A stretch of DNA of 64,000 nt from Sanderia malayensis (Eukaryota > Cnidaria > Scyphozoa > Semaeostomeae > Pelagiidae), in the NCBI GenBank assembly GCA_013076295.1, contig RQOL01000718.1, forward strand, positions 992,001 to 1,056,000, given 5' to 3'. The notes below the pieces were generated by a model. The model had not been told where the DNA came from and made no database searches. It saw only the letters and a list, made by a program, of their open reading frames with translations. Below are positions 37,301 through 52,300 of the stretch, one piece after another; the first letter of the stretch is position 1, and every line of letters starts with the position of its first letter. The translations under genes were made by a program, and so were the position numbers.

Positions 37301-40300
37301 TGTGATATAAAGATCAAAGGAATATGCACAGCCCATACGACATGCAATCATAATTTCTCAATCGAAGCAACTATTTTCGCAAGCCTTAATCGCCGGATTA
37401 GAAGAATTTCATCAATAAATCTCGCAAACAATTACAGTTTTGCTCACATTTATCAAGCTAATCTTGTTAAAGAGGCATTATACATGCATATCTTAGGCTA
37501 TTGCGGCGAGCCTCTGAGCTTGGCTCAAACTTGCATTCTCTCTGATGAAAACTATAGAATGCTTAATTTAGTACCCCGGTTGTTTGAAGAAAAACTTTTT
37601 ATCGCTTTTGTTTTGAAAACAAAAGCTTGTAAATGAATGATTTTTCTTCAGGGAATGAATATACAAGACCTGACGAAGCATCTGGAGATTATTCGAGATG
37701 CGTAAAGTCCCGATATAGTCTTGTACAGTTATATTATACCATTGATAGATGTCATAAAGGGCAGAGAAGACGGGACGTGATATTGTTCCCCCTTCCCCTC
37801 CCCCCTGCCATAAGGAGGTCAGGTCAGGTGATCAGATCGTTCATTTGTATATCTGTTAAAAAAGTGAAATTACAAGTAGGTTCTAGACCAACTGAAACTG
37901 CCTTCTTACTTTGCTGTCATACAGAAGCATTTTTGAGCAGCAATTCCCAAAACACCTTGTACAGCTACACACCTTTTCATAAGAATAATATTTATAAGAA
38001 TACTGAGGCTCAAAATTACCAAAAGACAATGGGAATTTAATAATAACCATGGGAAACCTTGTGGCTTGGGAAAAAATTTCAGTGTTACAAAAAAGTATCC
38101 CGGGTCTTGGTAAAATATTAGAATATTTGTAAAGCAGCCATGTGTCGTCTGAGTCGGTGTTGGTCTTCTGGTGATCGCTAGATCAGTCAGCGATGCATAA
38201 TGTAGGACACTGCGATTCCGCCATGCTTATTCACTCCGGTTTATGAATGTTGTGAATCGAGATACTAATTCTACACTCATTTTATTTTATAAGCAATTTC
38301 AACTCGGGCTCAGTACTAAAAATTGCTTAGCTGGAAGGCGAATTTGAGTACTCAAAATTGCTTAGCAATTGCTTACTTCTAGCAACTTCTTGTTCGTGTT
38401 TTTTGAAAATAGATTATAATTGTGGTTAAAGAAACTGAAAACGGTTTGATAATTGGTAAGTATTGAAAGTCAACAAGTATTGAGGGCAGATAACGCTTTC
38501 ACAGGTTATTCATGTTAGTAAGATGGTGTCAGTTCACATTTCCTGTTAAATACTGAAAATATATTTTTTCAAATTGCTTAGCAGTCTTCAATCCAGTACT
38601 AAAATTGCTTAACTTTTTTCCTTGCCGAGTGCTGCCTTGCTTATAAAGCAGTTGCTTATAAAGCAAAATGAGTGTAATGTATTTCAACATATGCTAATTA
38701 TGATTCGCATAATTCTTGCTGCACCTCTGCAAGATTGTTAACGTTATCCACATCAGTTGTCGATCGTATAACTTGCCTTTTCTATAATTGTTTCCTTGGA
38801 TGACAAGCTAATGCCCAGTCAAACAATTCGTGGCCCGAGAGCTCTGTGTATACTATATTCTGTTTATGCGTGCGTGTAGCTATGTTTGATTCCAACACAA
38901 TAAAATGTATACATGCGTATGTAGCCAAATAGACACTTGATAACAAGTCAATCCTGAAACGTCGTTAAAATCCTTAACAATATCTAATTGTTAAACCAAC
39001 CATCATTTGAATTATTGTTTTATCAGTGTATTTGGTTTAGATACAAAGTAGAGTCATGCTCATGAAACCAGAGATTAAAGTCGTTTGTAAAGAGTTACTA
39101 AATTATCATTATCGTCATCATCATCAGCTTATCAGTACATCACAGTTCATCAGTAAATCTTTATGCACAGAGCTATCATTAATCATGCTTCAGTGTATCT
39201 GCACCAAGTTCCATGCTCACACCTTCTTTGAAGCAGGCCTCGCGTCTACACAACATTAACTGAAAATTCACCGATAAACAGAGTTTGATCGAATTTATCA
39301 CCGCAATGGCCGTAATAACAAGATGACTGTGTTAACTCGGTGACTGTATGGGTTCAGAGTTTCGCTGTAAATTAAAACCACTGAAAATTAAACGAAAACG
39401 CGATTATTGCACTTACTCGATTGCTTTCAACTCTTTTGCGGGACTATAGTTTTACTGCAACGCTGTAGATTTTAGACTTTTCACCTGCGTTGATTAACAG
39501 CCTCAACAGTCTTCAACGTTGTGAATCGTAACGTTCTTTCATTTGGCTTCTTGCCTCTTCTGTTTTACAGATGAAACTTTTTACACTTCGATGTTTTGAG
39601 TTATTCATAACACCTCACATTCATCTATTCTATCAATGAAAATAACAAGCTCATCACGGGGCTTCTCCACAATTACTCATATCAATAGAGCACCGGCTTC
39701 CTATAAAATCATTCAGTGCTACTATGCTGGTTCTACCATTCACCTCCAAGTTAATGCAATTATAATTCATTTATATTTTCTCACTATGCTCGATTGAGGT
39801 TTCCAGCCACCGTTTATGAAGACCATCTTCTATTACTTTTCTATCTAATCTCCCACGATTCATAACTATATGCAGATATTGCACTTCTGCACACTGGATG
39901 TTTATCAAACACCAAAAACTTAATTGGTTAGGCAGTCATGTCTTTATTTATTATTTATGTCTTTAAGCGTGACCAGACCTTCTTTTTGTGGGTTCATTTA
40001 TCTATGCGATATTCATTAAGAGGAGCCTACTTACCCGAAAGATGTGAGGGGACCCTTAGAGTACATTATTCTATCTTGTTAGAACAGGTACGGTTCTTGT
40101 GTGTCTTTGTAGATTTATCCGTTTGATCAGATGTCTGATGAATTAATTCGTTTGATAACTTGTCCCACAGCTATCAAACTATTCATTCCCACAAGCTATT
40201 CAGTATATGATAGCAGATGGTAGAATAGAATATTGCGTTGATTTGCGGGGAGAGGGCGTGTTTTATCGCTTGCTTTAAATCCCTGATCAGACATAGGTGA

Positions 40301-43300
40301 CTAAGACAAGTGTGCAAGTATGAACAATGCAATTCGATATCTTAGCCAATTAAGTTTCTGCGTAGTTTTTTTTGGGTATTTTGTCTCATGGGAGTGTTTT
40401 ACGCATAATGGTACCAGTCATTCTGTAATTGTGGAATAGATAAAGCCCCGGCAGAACAGATAAGACTGGAGTCTCATCAGTAATATAGAACTTTACCACT
40501 GGCTAAAGCATTTGATATTGGTAATTCTACCTCAGTGCGTTTTCATCAGTATGCATCTCTATGAAAGAAAATAAACCTCTTGCTTATGCAATTTGTTAAC
40601 TAAATTATTATTATTAGCATCCAAACTGCCCTTCTCGTTGGTTCCAACGTAACCATTGTTGAATAGGTGTGCCAATTATATTTCATTTTGTTTTTGCCGT
40701 CGACTTTGTTTAGTTCAAACACCCTGGGGAAGCGTGAAAATGTCCGAATTACAAATTAGTTTGAATTATAGATGTTTGTTTTACAAGGGTTAGTTTTTGG
40801 CAATCTTCGAAGGGACGGAGAATTTCGTTCGAATGAGATAGAGCTTGAATTACACGAGTTCGAGCCATGCAGATCTAATGTAAATGCATGTTGATGCAAA
40901 TGAAGAGCAGTAATTTGATTTATGAACGTTACGTTTTTTTGTGCAAAAGTTTTCCAAACAAAAAGGATGCTTCAGTCGCCCAATAATATCCCACATGATT
41001 ATTTCTTTTGTGCACGAACGAAAATTCACTATGGGGCATCATATGGACGAAGTCTGTCAACGAATTTCTTTAGCAATGGTTATTTATTTGATTTTCTTTG
41101 TGTATATTTTGATGTGATTAATTATCTTCATCTTTGTCTACACACAGGTATCTTCAAGATCGATGAAAACATCGGTATCATAACAACAGCAAGCGGAACC
41201 GTGGACCGTGAAGTAGCTTCTCTCTACAACCTCACAATAACGGCCTTTGATGGGGGATTGCGTGCATTGCAGGCATGGTGCTTTGTTACGATTGAAATCC
41301 TAGACGAGAACGATAATCCACCATTGTTTTCCCAACGAAATTACTCAGCTCGTGTTTACGAAAATGCATCAACAGGATTACGTGTTCTGCAGGTACTTGT
41401 ATACTTTTGTTTATTTGTTTATCTGAGCAGTTTTGCTGATGTTTTGCTTTGATAGTGCGTGGTGACGGTATCCTGTCACAATGCCAGTGACACGATACTT
41501 TCGTGACGTGTGGTTGAATCTGTTTTCCCGAATTTAAGCCTCAATCTGATTCTGGATGTCGTTTGGTTTGTTGTTTCAGAAATTACTCGCCCCTCGCTTT
41601 CCAGGTTGAGCTTCTATTAGGGTTTGAGCCTTTGCGACCTATGTCATTGATTTTTCGCTGAACTCTTTAAGAGAAGTGCCCCATTTTAAGTTTGATTTCT
41701 CGTGCAGGTCTACCAATTTGTTTTCTATTCAAGTCTTACGCACACTTACGTCTTTTCTGCTGAGCAGGCTGACACGAATGATGTTTTGCTGGGTATAATG
41801 CTCTAGTTTGCGCCTGGCTTTAGGAAGTCAGTGCATTCACAATGCCTCTACATCTAAGCATATTTTGAAATAGTTTTGTGGGGTGTTTTTGAGGTCATGT
41901 CATGTCTTGCTTGGCGTCTCACCAGTATCACCTCCATAATATTGATGTTAATCTGTGTTTTGCCTATGAGATATTATCCTGAGGGTAACGTCTGTCTTCC
42001 AGGTATCTGCGGTCGATGCTGATGCAGGGCTGAATGCCAGATTGGCATACGAGATATCCAGTGGTAACACCCGCAATGATTTTAGCATTGATGCAGATGG
42101 AGTTGTGGCTACATCCAGGGAATTGGACAGAGAAAGAACAGCGAATTATACCCTCGTTGTAACTGCTAAAGACTGTAAGTTTGAAAGTACAGTTCAACCT
42201 CTCGATTGGCTAACCAGAGTTTATCATTATAGAGAATGTTTTCTGCTTCCTTTGATTTAGAGTTGCTCAGAACAATGCCTTGTAAATGATTCTTGATAGC
42301 TCGAAGCCTCGTATGTCTCGTTTCTGTATTGGTGCTTTTTTTATATGTTGCTGTGGACTTTATAGTACTGGTTGTACTTGATAGTCGATTGATTAGTTTA
42401 AAAAGGATTTGTTCATGAATACGATGAAAGCTCAACTACTTCAATCATTCAATTTTGTCTTTCTACTCATTCTAGATGGCTCTCCCCAGAGATTCAGTTA
42501 TGTACCCGTGTTTATTACTGTCTTGGACATTAATGACAACAAACCTGTGTTTGTTCACACGCCATACATTGCGTCAGCTTTGGAGGAGCAATCAGCTGGC
42601 CTCTTTATAAAGCAGGTTAGTTGAACATGAGGCTGTGAAGCATTTAATTGCCAAAAGTCCTTGTCGTATAGCGCTACGATTTTGAATTCGCACAGTACAG
42701 GCTTCGCCAAGATCGTCTGCGAACTGCGAACTAAAACATTGGCCACTGTTTTAGTTCGCAGTATCCACCTAAAGACAAGAGATTTTCCATTCTTACCACA
42801 AGTATTACCTTGATATTAATTAGTCTACGATGAATATGTGTTATCTGATTATATGTCGTAGATGCATTGAATTTCTTGCTTTTGTTTCAGATCCAAGCAT
42901 TGGATGCAGATTACGGTAAAAATGCATTGATAACATACAGCATCCTCTTGTCAACGCCCTATAATGTTTTCACCATAAACAGAACAACTGGGCGTGTATA
43001 CACCACAGGCAGGATAGACAGAGAAACTGTAGCCACATACAATGTCAGAATACGTGCATCAGACAGTGGTGACTTGCCTCAGGTTAGCTACATTGGCTTA
43101 ATTGTTAATGTTGTGGACATAAACGACCACGTTCCAAGGATACTAAATTTGCCAAACAGGACCTCTATCAGTGAAGGCGTGAGCAAAGGAACCAACGTGT
43201 TTAGAATCGATGTTTTGGATCTCGATGCGGGTTTGAACGGAGAAGTTTTTTTCTCCATAGCATCAGGTGAACCTTTTCCCACCTTAATTTGTTATTTTAT

Positions 43301-46300
43301 TCCTTCAGTTTATTGCTTTTTTGTACATCTTACTTTTGATTGCATTTTGATTTTATTTGTATTATACATACTTTAGGTGATAATGAAACATTTTCAGTGG
43401 ATGAACGAACTGGTGTGGTTTCAGTACGAGATTCACTCGATAGAGAGGTCAGAGATTCACATGTGCTCACATTCAATGTAACCGATAAAGGAACTCCAAT
43501 GCTATGGGTAAGAAGCTAATTCTAGGTGCAGTAAACACCCGCGTATAAGAACCTGTGAATTCTGCATCCAGCCTATTCTTCAAATACAATAGTCTATTGT
43601 CTTTCTATTGTTTTGAGCAAGGATTTCAGTCTGGAAGGTTCTTATATGCGGGTGTTTACTGTATTGAATCAAAAATCTTGTTTATTCACACTGTGCATTT
43701 GCTCTTCTTTCTGCGAAAAATGGATTGGTTGCTTGCTGAAGAAATTTGATGAAGTTTAATCACATGAGGCTGCTAATAAAACCAAAGAGTTTTGATTAAG
43801 TTTACTGAGTCTAATGATTACTAACGAGACATGGATATTGAAGAGTATATCATCGCATTTGTATTAAATAATATGATATACAGTCAAATCTGCATAGTTC
43901 GAACTCGCGTAATTCGAACTTTATCTAATTCGAATGAAGCTCTTTGTCCCTTCAAGGATCACTAATGAACCAACTCTAAAACAAACCTCTATAATTTGAA
44001 CTTTCTGTAATTCGAACATTTTCACGCTTGCCCAGTGTGTTCGAATTAGACAGAGTTGACTGTACTTTAATTGTATGGAAGCGTATAAATTTGTTAGCGT
44101 TCTTATAACTTTTTGCAGACGTCTGGATTACTAGACATAGCAATCACAGATGTGAACGATAATTCACCAATGTTCCATCCTGATCCAAGTGTGCATGCAG
44201 CATTCTATACAAGGAGCATAGCTGAGGGTGCGGCAAGTTTTAATGCCACTATAATGCAAGCCAATGCAACTGATAGGGACGCCGGTAAGAACGGTATTGT
44301 GGCGTACAGCATTGTGAGTGGAGATGCAAATGGATTCATCAGCATCGATTCACAAACGGTTAGCAATAGATGTTTTTGTTTTATTATCTCTCTGTGATTC
44401 ACGTTACAGACTATTATGGTTACCAGGCCTTTCATGCGCAGCCTCTGTTCCAATGCCCTGCAGAGCGATGTAACTTTACAATGTTTACATCCAAGTAAAC
44501 GATCTGTTATTTGTTTTTTTCCAGGGGCGAATGAAAGTGGCAAGACTGATAGATAGGGAGAGCAATCTGGTCACGAAGAATTCAGCTGGACTTGGACTGT
44601 TTTCGTTGACCGTAAAAGCAACCGATCAAGCAGAAAGCAATGCAAAATCATCCACAGTAACCGTACGTATATTAATCAATTGTACATGTAACTACACGGT
44701 GGAACTTTCACATTACGTACACCAATGGGATCGATTGTTTGGTCCGTTGTTTAGAACTTTCCGTTGTATATATAGGTATCCATTAATGCCAATTATATAG
44801 AAGTTCCACTGTATGTACTATAGTGAGATGTGCAAAGTTTGGCTGTTTATTGCTTTATAAGTAAGCAATAGCATAAAGCTGCTTCTCTGTAATTCGGTTT
44901 GCAAGATGCATTCTTGTTGTCTCTTTCTTTTAGGTCACTGTAATCGTAACTGACGTAAATGACAATGCGCCTACCTTCGCCGAGTCGCATTATTCCGCCG
45001 GCGTGTCGGAAGGGGCGAATCTCCTAACACGCGTTGCAACTGTCACTGCCACCGACAAGGATATAGGCCAGAACGGTCGGGTGAAATACAGCATCATACG
45101 TGGCAATGATAATGGTAAATAACTAAATGATAAATAAATAAATAACGATAATGGTAGATAATGGTAAATAAAATAAATAACATCCAATGCTGCTAATGTA
45201 TTATCAGAGCGAGTATATATAAATTCAGTTCAATAGTAATATCGAGTTGTTAGTAATTCAATTCAAAATTGAAAGGTCGTTAATTTGTTTCGCGTGGCTA
45301 GTCTTGTCTTGGCATTATAGCGAGGGTGTGATTGTTTTAGTTAACGTTATGGTTCTTACTGAAAACCTTGGGTCATCACTGCTTTACTTGGTTTTTAGAT
45401 GACTTTGCAATCGTTAATCCTTATGAAGGATCGATTACGGTTGCAAAATTGTTGAACTCAGAAAGGACATCACTCTACAGTCTAACTGTCAGGGCCTCTG
45501 ATGAAGGAGATTTAGCTGGAGGGGTATCAAGGAACTCAACGGTAAATTATTAAAGCAATTCTGATTGATTTTTGTGTAGTTGATTAATTAATCTTGAACA
45601 CTGACTCATGCTTTCCCCTTGCAATTCTTTGAGGGAAAATTAGAGCCAGGCAATAATCTAAGGAATACTCATCATTGCACAAAATAATAATTAGGATAAA
45701 TCGTTATAACGAGGGTAATTATGATAAAGGGACATAATTTCATAAAAGTTTTATTTATCAACATTATTTATTTCATTCCCGTGCCAATTTACTACATTCT
45801 CATGAGGAAAAGTTGATATTATCAGAGACACAACATAGCTACATCAGGTGGTCTTAGCATAACAGGGCAGGCGATATCTGACTTCGTGCCTTTCAATATG
45901 CCGGTGGTAATGTTAAGGTTGCTAGATTCCAGGTTTGGGCTCTAGGTATTTATGCTTGAGAGACCGGATATTTTTTGTTCTGCTTAGGAGCCTATGGTGA
46001 ACTGAAATATAAAAAAAAATTGGATCATTTTTAGAAAATGCTGCCCGTGCCCCCAGTCCGAGAACTAGATGCTTGGTCGTCATTGCACTGTAGATTTTAG
46101 CCCTAGGTAATGTTAAGGTCGCTGCACAAATGCAAAGTCATCACTGCACCCTAGAGCTTATATAGTTTTACTTTTTGGGTTAAAAGGTTCTTTTTAACTG
46201 CTGAAGTAAATTTCTACAATTTTTCGGTCTGGAGAATATTCTCTATCTGTTTTTTCTTGTCAAATATAGTAAAAGATGTCTAGAATTTTTTAGTGCATTA

Positions 46301-49300
46301 AATATATCAAATTAGTATAAACTAATTAATCTATTTACATTAAATCATCAAATGTTTTTTACCTTCATAGACAATTGTGGCCGTAACAGTCGGAGATCTG
46401 AATGACAACGATCCGATATTCAACCAATCAGCATACACAGCCACTCTGAAGGAGAACATGAATACGAGGCATCGTGTGTTGACTGTATTGGCAACCGATG
46501 CCGACCAGGGCAGCAACGGCGAAATCTGGTATCAAATTACGTCAGGCAACGTGAATCAGGCATTTGAAATCGATAATAAAACCGGCAACATTTATGCAAT
46601 TGCGTCGCTGAACGCGGAGAGTATTGCAAAGTATACATTGATGATCAAAGCTGAAGACATGGGCACTCCTTCTACTAGAAAGGTAAACTAGGAGTGGTGT
46701 TACGTACTTGGTCAAGGTAACGAGTTGTATAAAGATATATGGGGCCTCTGCGTTAGGCTATTTTGAAAGCCGTATGCAAAAGTAGTGGCTTTGATTAACG
46801 CTAACGAAAACCTATCAATTTCAGCCTTCGTGTCTATACTCTTTTTTATATAGCTTTTTGAAAGCCATATGCCATAACGATGGCTTTAAATAAAGTTTTA
46901 GTTTAAACTATCAGTTTTAGCCCTGATATATGAATAAGATAAGGGTATAAGGGAATGAAGAGCTGCCAATGTTTCAATTAGATGCAGTTAAAAAAAGTCT
47001 GTCTGCGTTTTTGTGTTGCGTTAGTCATTGGTGATTTTTGTCTTGCAGACGTCAGTTGAAGTTGTTATCAATGTTGAAGATGTGAATGACAATCCGCCGA
47101 CTTTAAAGTCATCCGTTTATGTTGGTCATGTCAAGGAGAACGCGGCTTTCAGGATGAACATTGCATTGGTAGGTAACGTTGTACGTTTGCTGCTTTACCC
47201 TGTGAGACCGTTGCGAGATACGTGTAAACTGAAAACCAAGGTCAGGCATCACAATAGGCGGGTTGATGTTTACAAAGGACGGTGTAACCTCTGTTAACGG
47301 GCACCTCTATACAAGGGACAACTTTGTCCCAAAATTGTCAGTGTTGGCCATGTTTTCACAAAAGCAGTCTCTCTGCAACGGTCAAAATCATCGGTCCTAT
47401 TGGTGCCCGTTAATATTATGGAGGTTCCAATGTTGAAATCAGTCAACGGTCTCTGCCTCTATATACAGCGAACATCTCTACAATACGGAGAGTGACAATG
47501 ACCTTGTACGGTTAGTTGTTATCCAATGTGGATTCTGTATTGTTTGAAGTATTTCAAAATTCTTTTCAATTCTTCTCCAGTCTCCAGCTTTGGCACTGGA
47601 AGATGCTGATCAAGTTGCGATAAGCGAGACAACTCTGCAACTGACAGGCGATGGCGCTGCCAATTTCTACATCAACTCTACGACTCTCTTATTGACACCG
47701 TCAAAAGCGAGCAAGTTGGACAGGGAAAACCAGTCAGTATACCACCTCACCATAACAGCCATTGATAGAGACGGGCTGTTTTCAAGAGCAAATTTAATCG
47801 TGGCCATTGACGATGTGAACGACAACAGGCCTACTTTCAATCAATCGCGGTATAGCGTGACGTTGCCGGAGAGTGCGGCTATTGGCACCGTCGTGTTAAA
47901 CGCCGCAGCTCGGGATGTGGATGATGGATCGAATTCGGTTGTGACGTACTCTCTACGTGGTGGAGACAACGTGTTGTCAGTAAACAGGACAACAGGTTTG
48001 TTTTGTGTCATCGTTGCCCCCCCCTCCCCGACTATGTTTAGCCTTAATGGTGAACACTACATATTTGTGGCTCTGGGTGGCTACTCGTTGTCCCATGGTT
48101 TGATCATCATGAAGCATTTGTTTACTAGTTGTTTACAGGATGAAAGATAGAAGAATAGATAGAAGATAATATATCAGATGGTAGACTAAATAGTGTAATA
48201 AATGATATAGTCCAGAGTGTTCCACAATATTTTCTACAACCTATTCTCGCCATCTCGAGCTCGACTGGGAAATGGCATTTCAGACGACAAATAGCGAGAG
48301 TTCGATGCTATGCTGGTATTGATTTAGCTTGATGGAAGTGACAATTTTGTTTAAAGTGGCAATGTGTTTAAGATATTTATGATTACATATACTAACATAT
48401 CTTAAAGCTATTATAAGTAGAATTCGGCATAGCGAGAATCAACTGCAGACGGCATATTAGATGGTATGTTATTATTGAAATGTGGGTGAATTAAGTTTGC
48501 TGTTATTTTGTTACTTTCTCTCTTCTAGGAACGATTCGATTGAGTGGTAAACTGGATCGCGAGAAGCAGGATCATTTGAGCGTGGCAATATTCGCTTCAG
48601 ACCAAGGAGTGCCAGCTATGGAAAGCCAAGTACAGCTTGATGTTCACGTCACGGATGTCATAGATTCCAAGCCTTATTTCGAGCCACAAATAATCGAATT
48701 GAACGTAAACGAATCAACACCAATCAACTCAATTGTTTATAATGTAACCGCGAAAGATCTGGATTTGAATGATAGACTTTCTTACAATCTGACTTTTGTT
48801 AGTGTGATTGGTCAGTTTATTTTGGACGCAGCTAGCGGCGAGTTGAGGCTGGCGAACAGCCTCGATCGAGAGATTGTTTCATCTTATTGGCTGGAAATCC
48901 AGGCAACGGATCGAGGCATGCTTACGTCATCAAGTCTGAGCTTGAAGATCAACGTTCTAGACACGAATGACAACGCGCCGACATTCGTACAACCGTTCTA
49001 TTTGAACGACGTCGTTGAGGACACGTTAGAGGGGACGATCATATTGAGCGTCGTCGCATCCGATCCGGATCAAGGCACGAACGGACGGATTGCCTATTCG
49101 ATTAAAGAGGATACGCACGGATTGCTGCGGATTCAATCCGATACTGGTTTCATTAGCAAGCACGGTCTTTGGCAGTTAACGCCTGGTGCGTTTCTGAACT
49201 TCACTGTCATCGCGACGGATGCTGGCAATCCTGCGATGCATAGCAGCGTCAATTGCAGTATTCGATGGATCGCGATCAATGCGACAAACCCCCGGTTTAA

Positions 49301-52300
49301 TCGCTCTTCGTATGCTGTGCGCGTGAGAGAAGACGAAAGTGTAGGGGGTACTATTCTTGCTCTAACCGCCTACACGAAAGGTCGCGTTGAATCAATTACG
49401 TATGCAATGACAGGAGGGAAGGGAAAGTTTGCAATAGACCGAGTAACTGTGAGTTTATTTACCAGTTTAGCTCTCTATCAATCTTTATCTTCATGTAGTT
49501 AAGCTCCGCAGCCAACATCAACATTATTGATCTAGTCCTCTCTCAATTCTGTATCTCGTCTGCTGAACTCTAATGTGTATACTTGTGTGTCCCCCCTCTA
49601 ATATGTCCCCCAGGTCATGGGGGGACAACTCTGTTGTTGTCTGGAATTGAAAATCCCTGACGACGTACGTATGCAGCAATAAGTCTGTGTAGTAACTCCT
49701 TTTAGAAGGCTTATCTTCGCACTGAGGTTCCATATTTTTGATGACATCGTATTTTTCAATTGCAGGGGCTGGTCAGAATCGCTAACCCCCTGGACAGGGA
49801 GGACGATGAGAGGTTTGCCATCACAATAACAGCCACAGATGCCCAGTCGTTGACGGGTGTAACGTCAGTAATTATCATCATTCTTGACGTGAACGACAAT
49901 AGCCCCGTCTTCTCTTCTGAGACTTACATGTTCACAGTAGTTGAAGATGTGAAGGCGTTTGCGACAGTTGGCAGTGTTCTGGCTACGGACAAAGACTCCG
50001 GAGAGAACAGTACAATTGGATACTCAATAACATCTGGCAATGAAAGTAAGAATTTGTGTTCGTTAGCTTATTGTGTGAATTCATTTTATCGTGCGTGTCA
50101 TACACGGCCAACCGAGTGTCTTTTATGCAGTATGCCTGTCCCGGGGGCATGTGACTTGCGATGAGTTTTTTTAAAGTGCTTTGAATTCTGATTGGTCAAT
50201 TTCTAGGGAGTTGGTTTACGATTAGTGCCGAAAATGGAACGATTTCGACGAGAAATACCCTTGACAGAGAGAGTCAAGGTGTTGTCAAGCTAACTGTCAC
50301 GGTATGCAGATGTCCCTATTCGTTTGTGCTCTCTTGACAAACCTTTGCTTTTTCTTTCGAAAGAAAGAGTATATGATTTGATGAATTGTTATTGTATAGG
50401 CTTTTGATGATGGTGTTCCTGTGAGAAGAAGCAAGAACACATCTGTGATAATAACACTGTTGGACGTAAACGACAACGTTCCACGATTTTCGGCCCGCGT
50501 GTATAATGTTTCAGTGAACGAAAACATTCAAGGAGACAGTCAGGTTAGTATGACATTGACATCAACTGTACAATACAATTGTAAATACAGTAAACACCCG
50601 CTTATAAGAACCTGTGAATTCTGCATCCAGCCTATTTTTCAAATACAATAGCCTATTGTCTTTTCTGTTGTTTTGAGCAAGGATTTCAACCTGGAAGGTT
50701 CTTAATTCACTTGTTCTTATATGTGGGTGTTTACTGTACTACCGAACCTCGATACATCGATACTCACAGAGGTGTTAACCGCGCTTTCGTGTTAACGATG
50801 TTTCGAGATTTGTGGAATCAAACGTAAATAATGCACAAATCCATTTGAGATGAGGTTCAGTAGATGAATGTTTAATGCATCAGGTAACTGTATTCAAGTG
50901 GTTTTGATGCTTCTTATTCATGTTTAACTGTGTGGAACTGCATCTTTGCTATTTTGTCAGGTATTGTTTAATTTTTTTATTGATTCTGATATTGCATGTG
51001 CTGTTTTATCAGGTTATTAAACTGAAAGCTATGGATGGTGACAAGGACAGGAATGGCAGCGTTTCGTATTTCATCGACTCTGGTAACGAACTTGGCTATT
51101 TCTACATTGGAAGTAAGTTCATCTGATATTTGGAGACCCAGTTTATGATCATTCCTATGGGCAATCTATGCACCTAACCCCTATGAAAACCCTATCATCT
51201 TTTCATATTGACATTATATAACCATGGTAATATTCTTTCTAGGAACCACCGGTTCAATAAACATTGCAAAATCGCTGGACTATGAGAGTGTGCCGTCGTT
51301 TAATTTGTCCATTCGAGCCACCGATGATGGCACACCGATGAAATTATCATCAGCCGCACTTGTTAGAATAACCGTCATTGATGTTAACGACAATATACCA
51401 AGGTATCTTTTACTTTCTTCAATACGAAACTCCGACAAATTATAAATGCGCTATCAAGCCCCGAGGAGGGGGGCTTTAATTTTAGATATTTCCGCGGAGG
51501 GGAGCTCATTTGAGATAGATAGAGGCCTGTTAGAGAGGGGCTGAATGAAGTTCTTAAATAGATATACTGTAGGAAATTTTACTTGAACTGCCATTGATAC
51601 ATCTACTTTTGCTGCTGGTTTTTATGTTGCTGCTATTGCTTAATCTCAGTCTCCATTAGAAAATTTTATATTGTTAAGTCCTCCTGCGTGCATTTATCTC
51701 TGTTCACGTCAATACCAATTTGTATTTTGAAAGCATAATCAAGTATTGCCTTTACATCGTCTCTTGTTTCTCTACTAGGTTTCTCTTGGCATCATATCAC
51801 TTCTACGTGCAAGAAAACCTTCCAGCTGACCACGCGATTGGCAGCGTCAAGGCTGTTGATACCGATGCCGCCTTCGGTCGGGTGTATTACAGAATTAGTG
51901 ACAAATCTGCTGCATTTTCCATATCCGAATTGAATGGAACCATCCGGCAAACGGTTTCTCTTGATCGAGAAGTCAAAGCTGTCCATTTACTCACCGTAGA
52001 AGCTTTCAACAAAGATGAATTTGGCAATAATTCTCTTTCTTCATCTGTCAAGGTAAATGTAACTCGGATAATTTTTGAGTGTCATGACTGCGAACAGAAT
52101 GCTTCGCTTTGAGAAGTAGGGCAAGCATGCGGTAGAAAAGGGTGTAGAAAAGCACAGTGCGTAAGGTTTTGGAAGAGTTGGATTGTTTTCGAATTTATTG
52201 TTCTGTTCGCTAGCAAACTTGTGATTTCTGAGAAAGCTCCGAATTGGATGTATGGCACAAGTCCGTACAGCTGTAGATTCAATTTCTGTGTTTCTGTTTC

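Larger units (their letters stand above)
36049..41147. other. Rest of cadherin intron 23: upstream region of the receptor gene and gene-free DNA
   Basis: The first few hundred bases should include the receptor's promoter (- strand). A 31-bp tandem repeat is at 36169-36245. Frames of 123 and 135 codons at 37265-37636 and 37633-38040 (+) have no domain, and the second overlaps an interspersed repeat. MITEs lie at 38274-38674 and 40697-40881. No other gene was found. Confidence 0.5.

Noticed and set aside
37265..38040. Two overlapping frames of 123 and 135 codons
   Set aside because: No domain is seen, and the second runs through a segment repeated inverted near 16030-16130, so it is probably repeat-derived.
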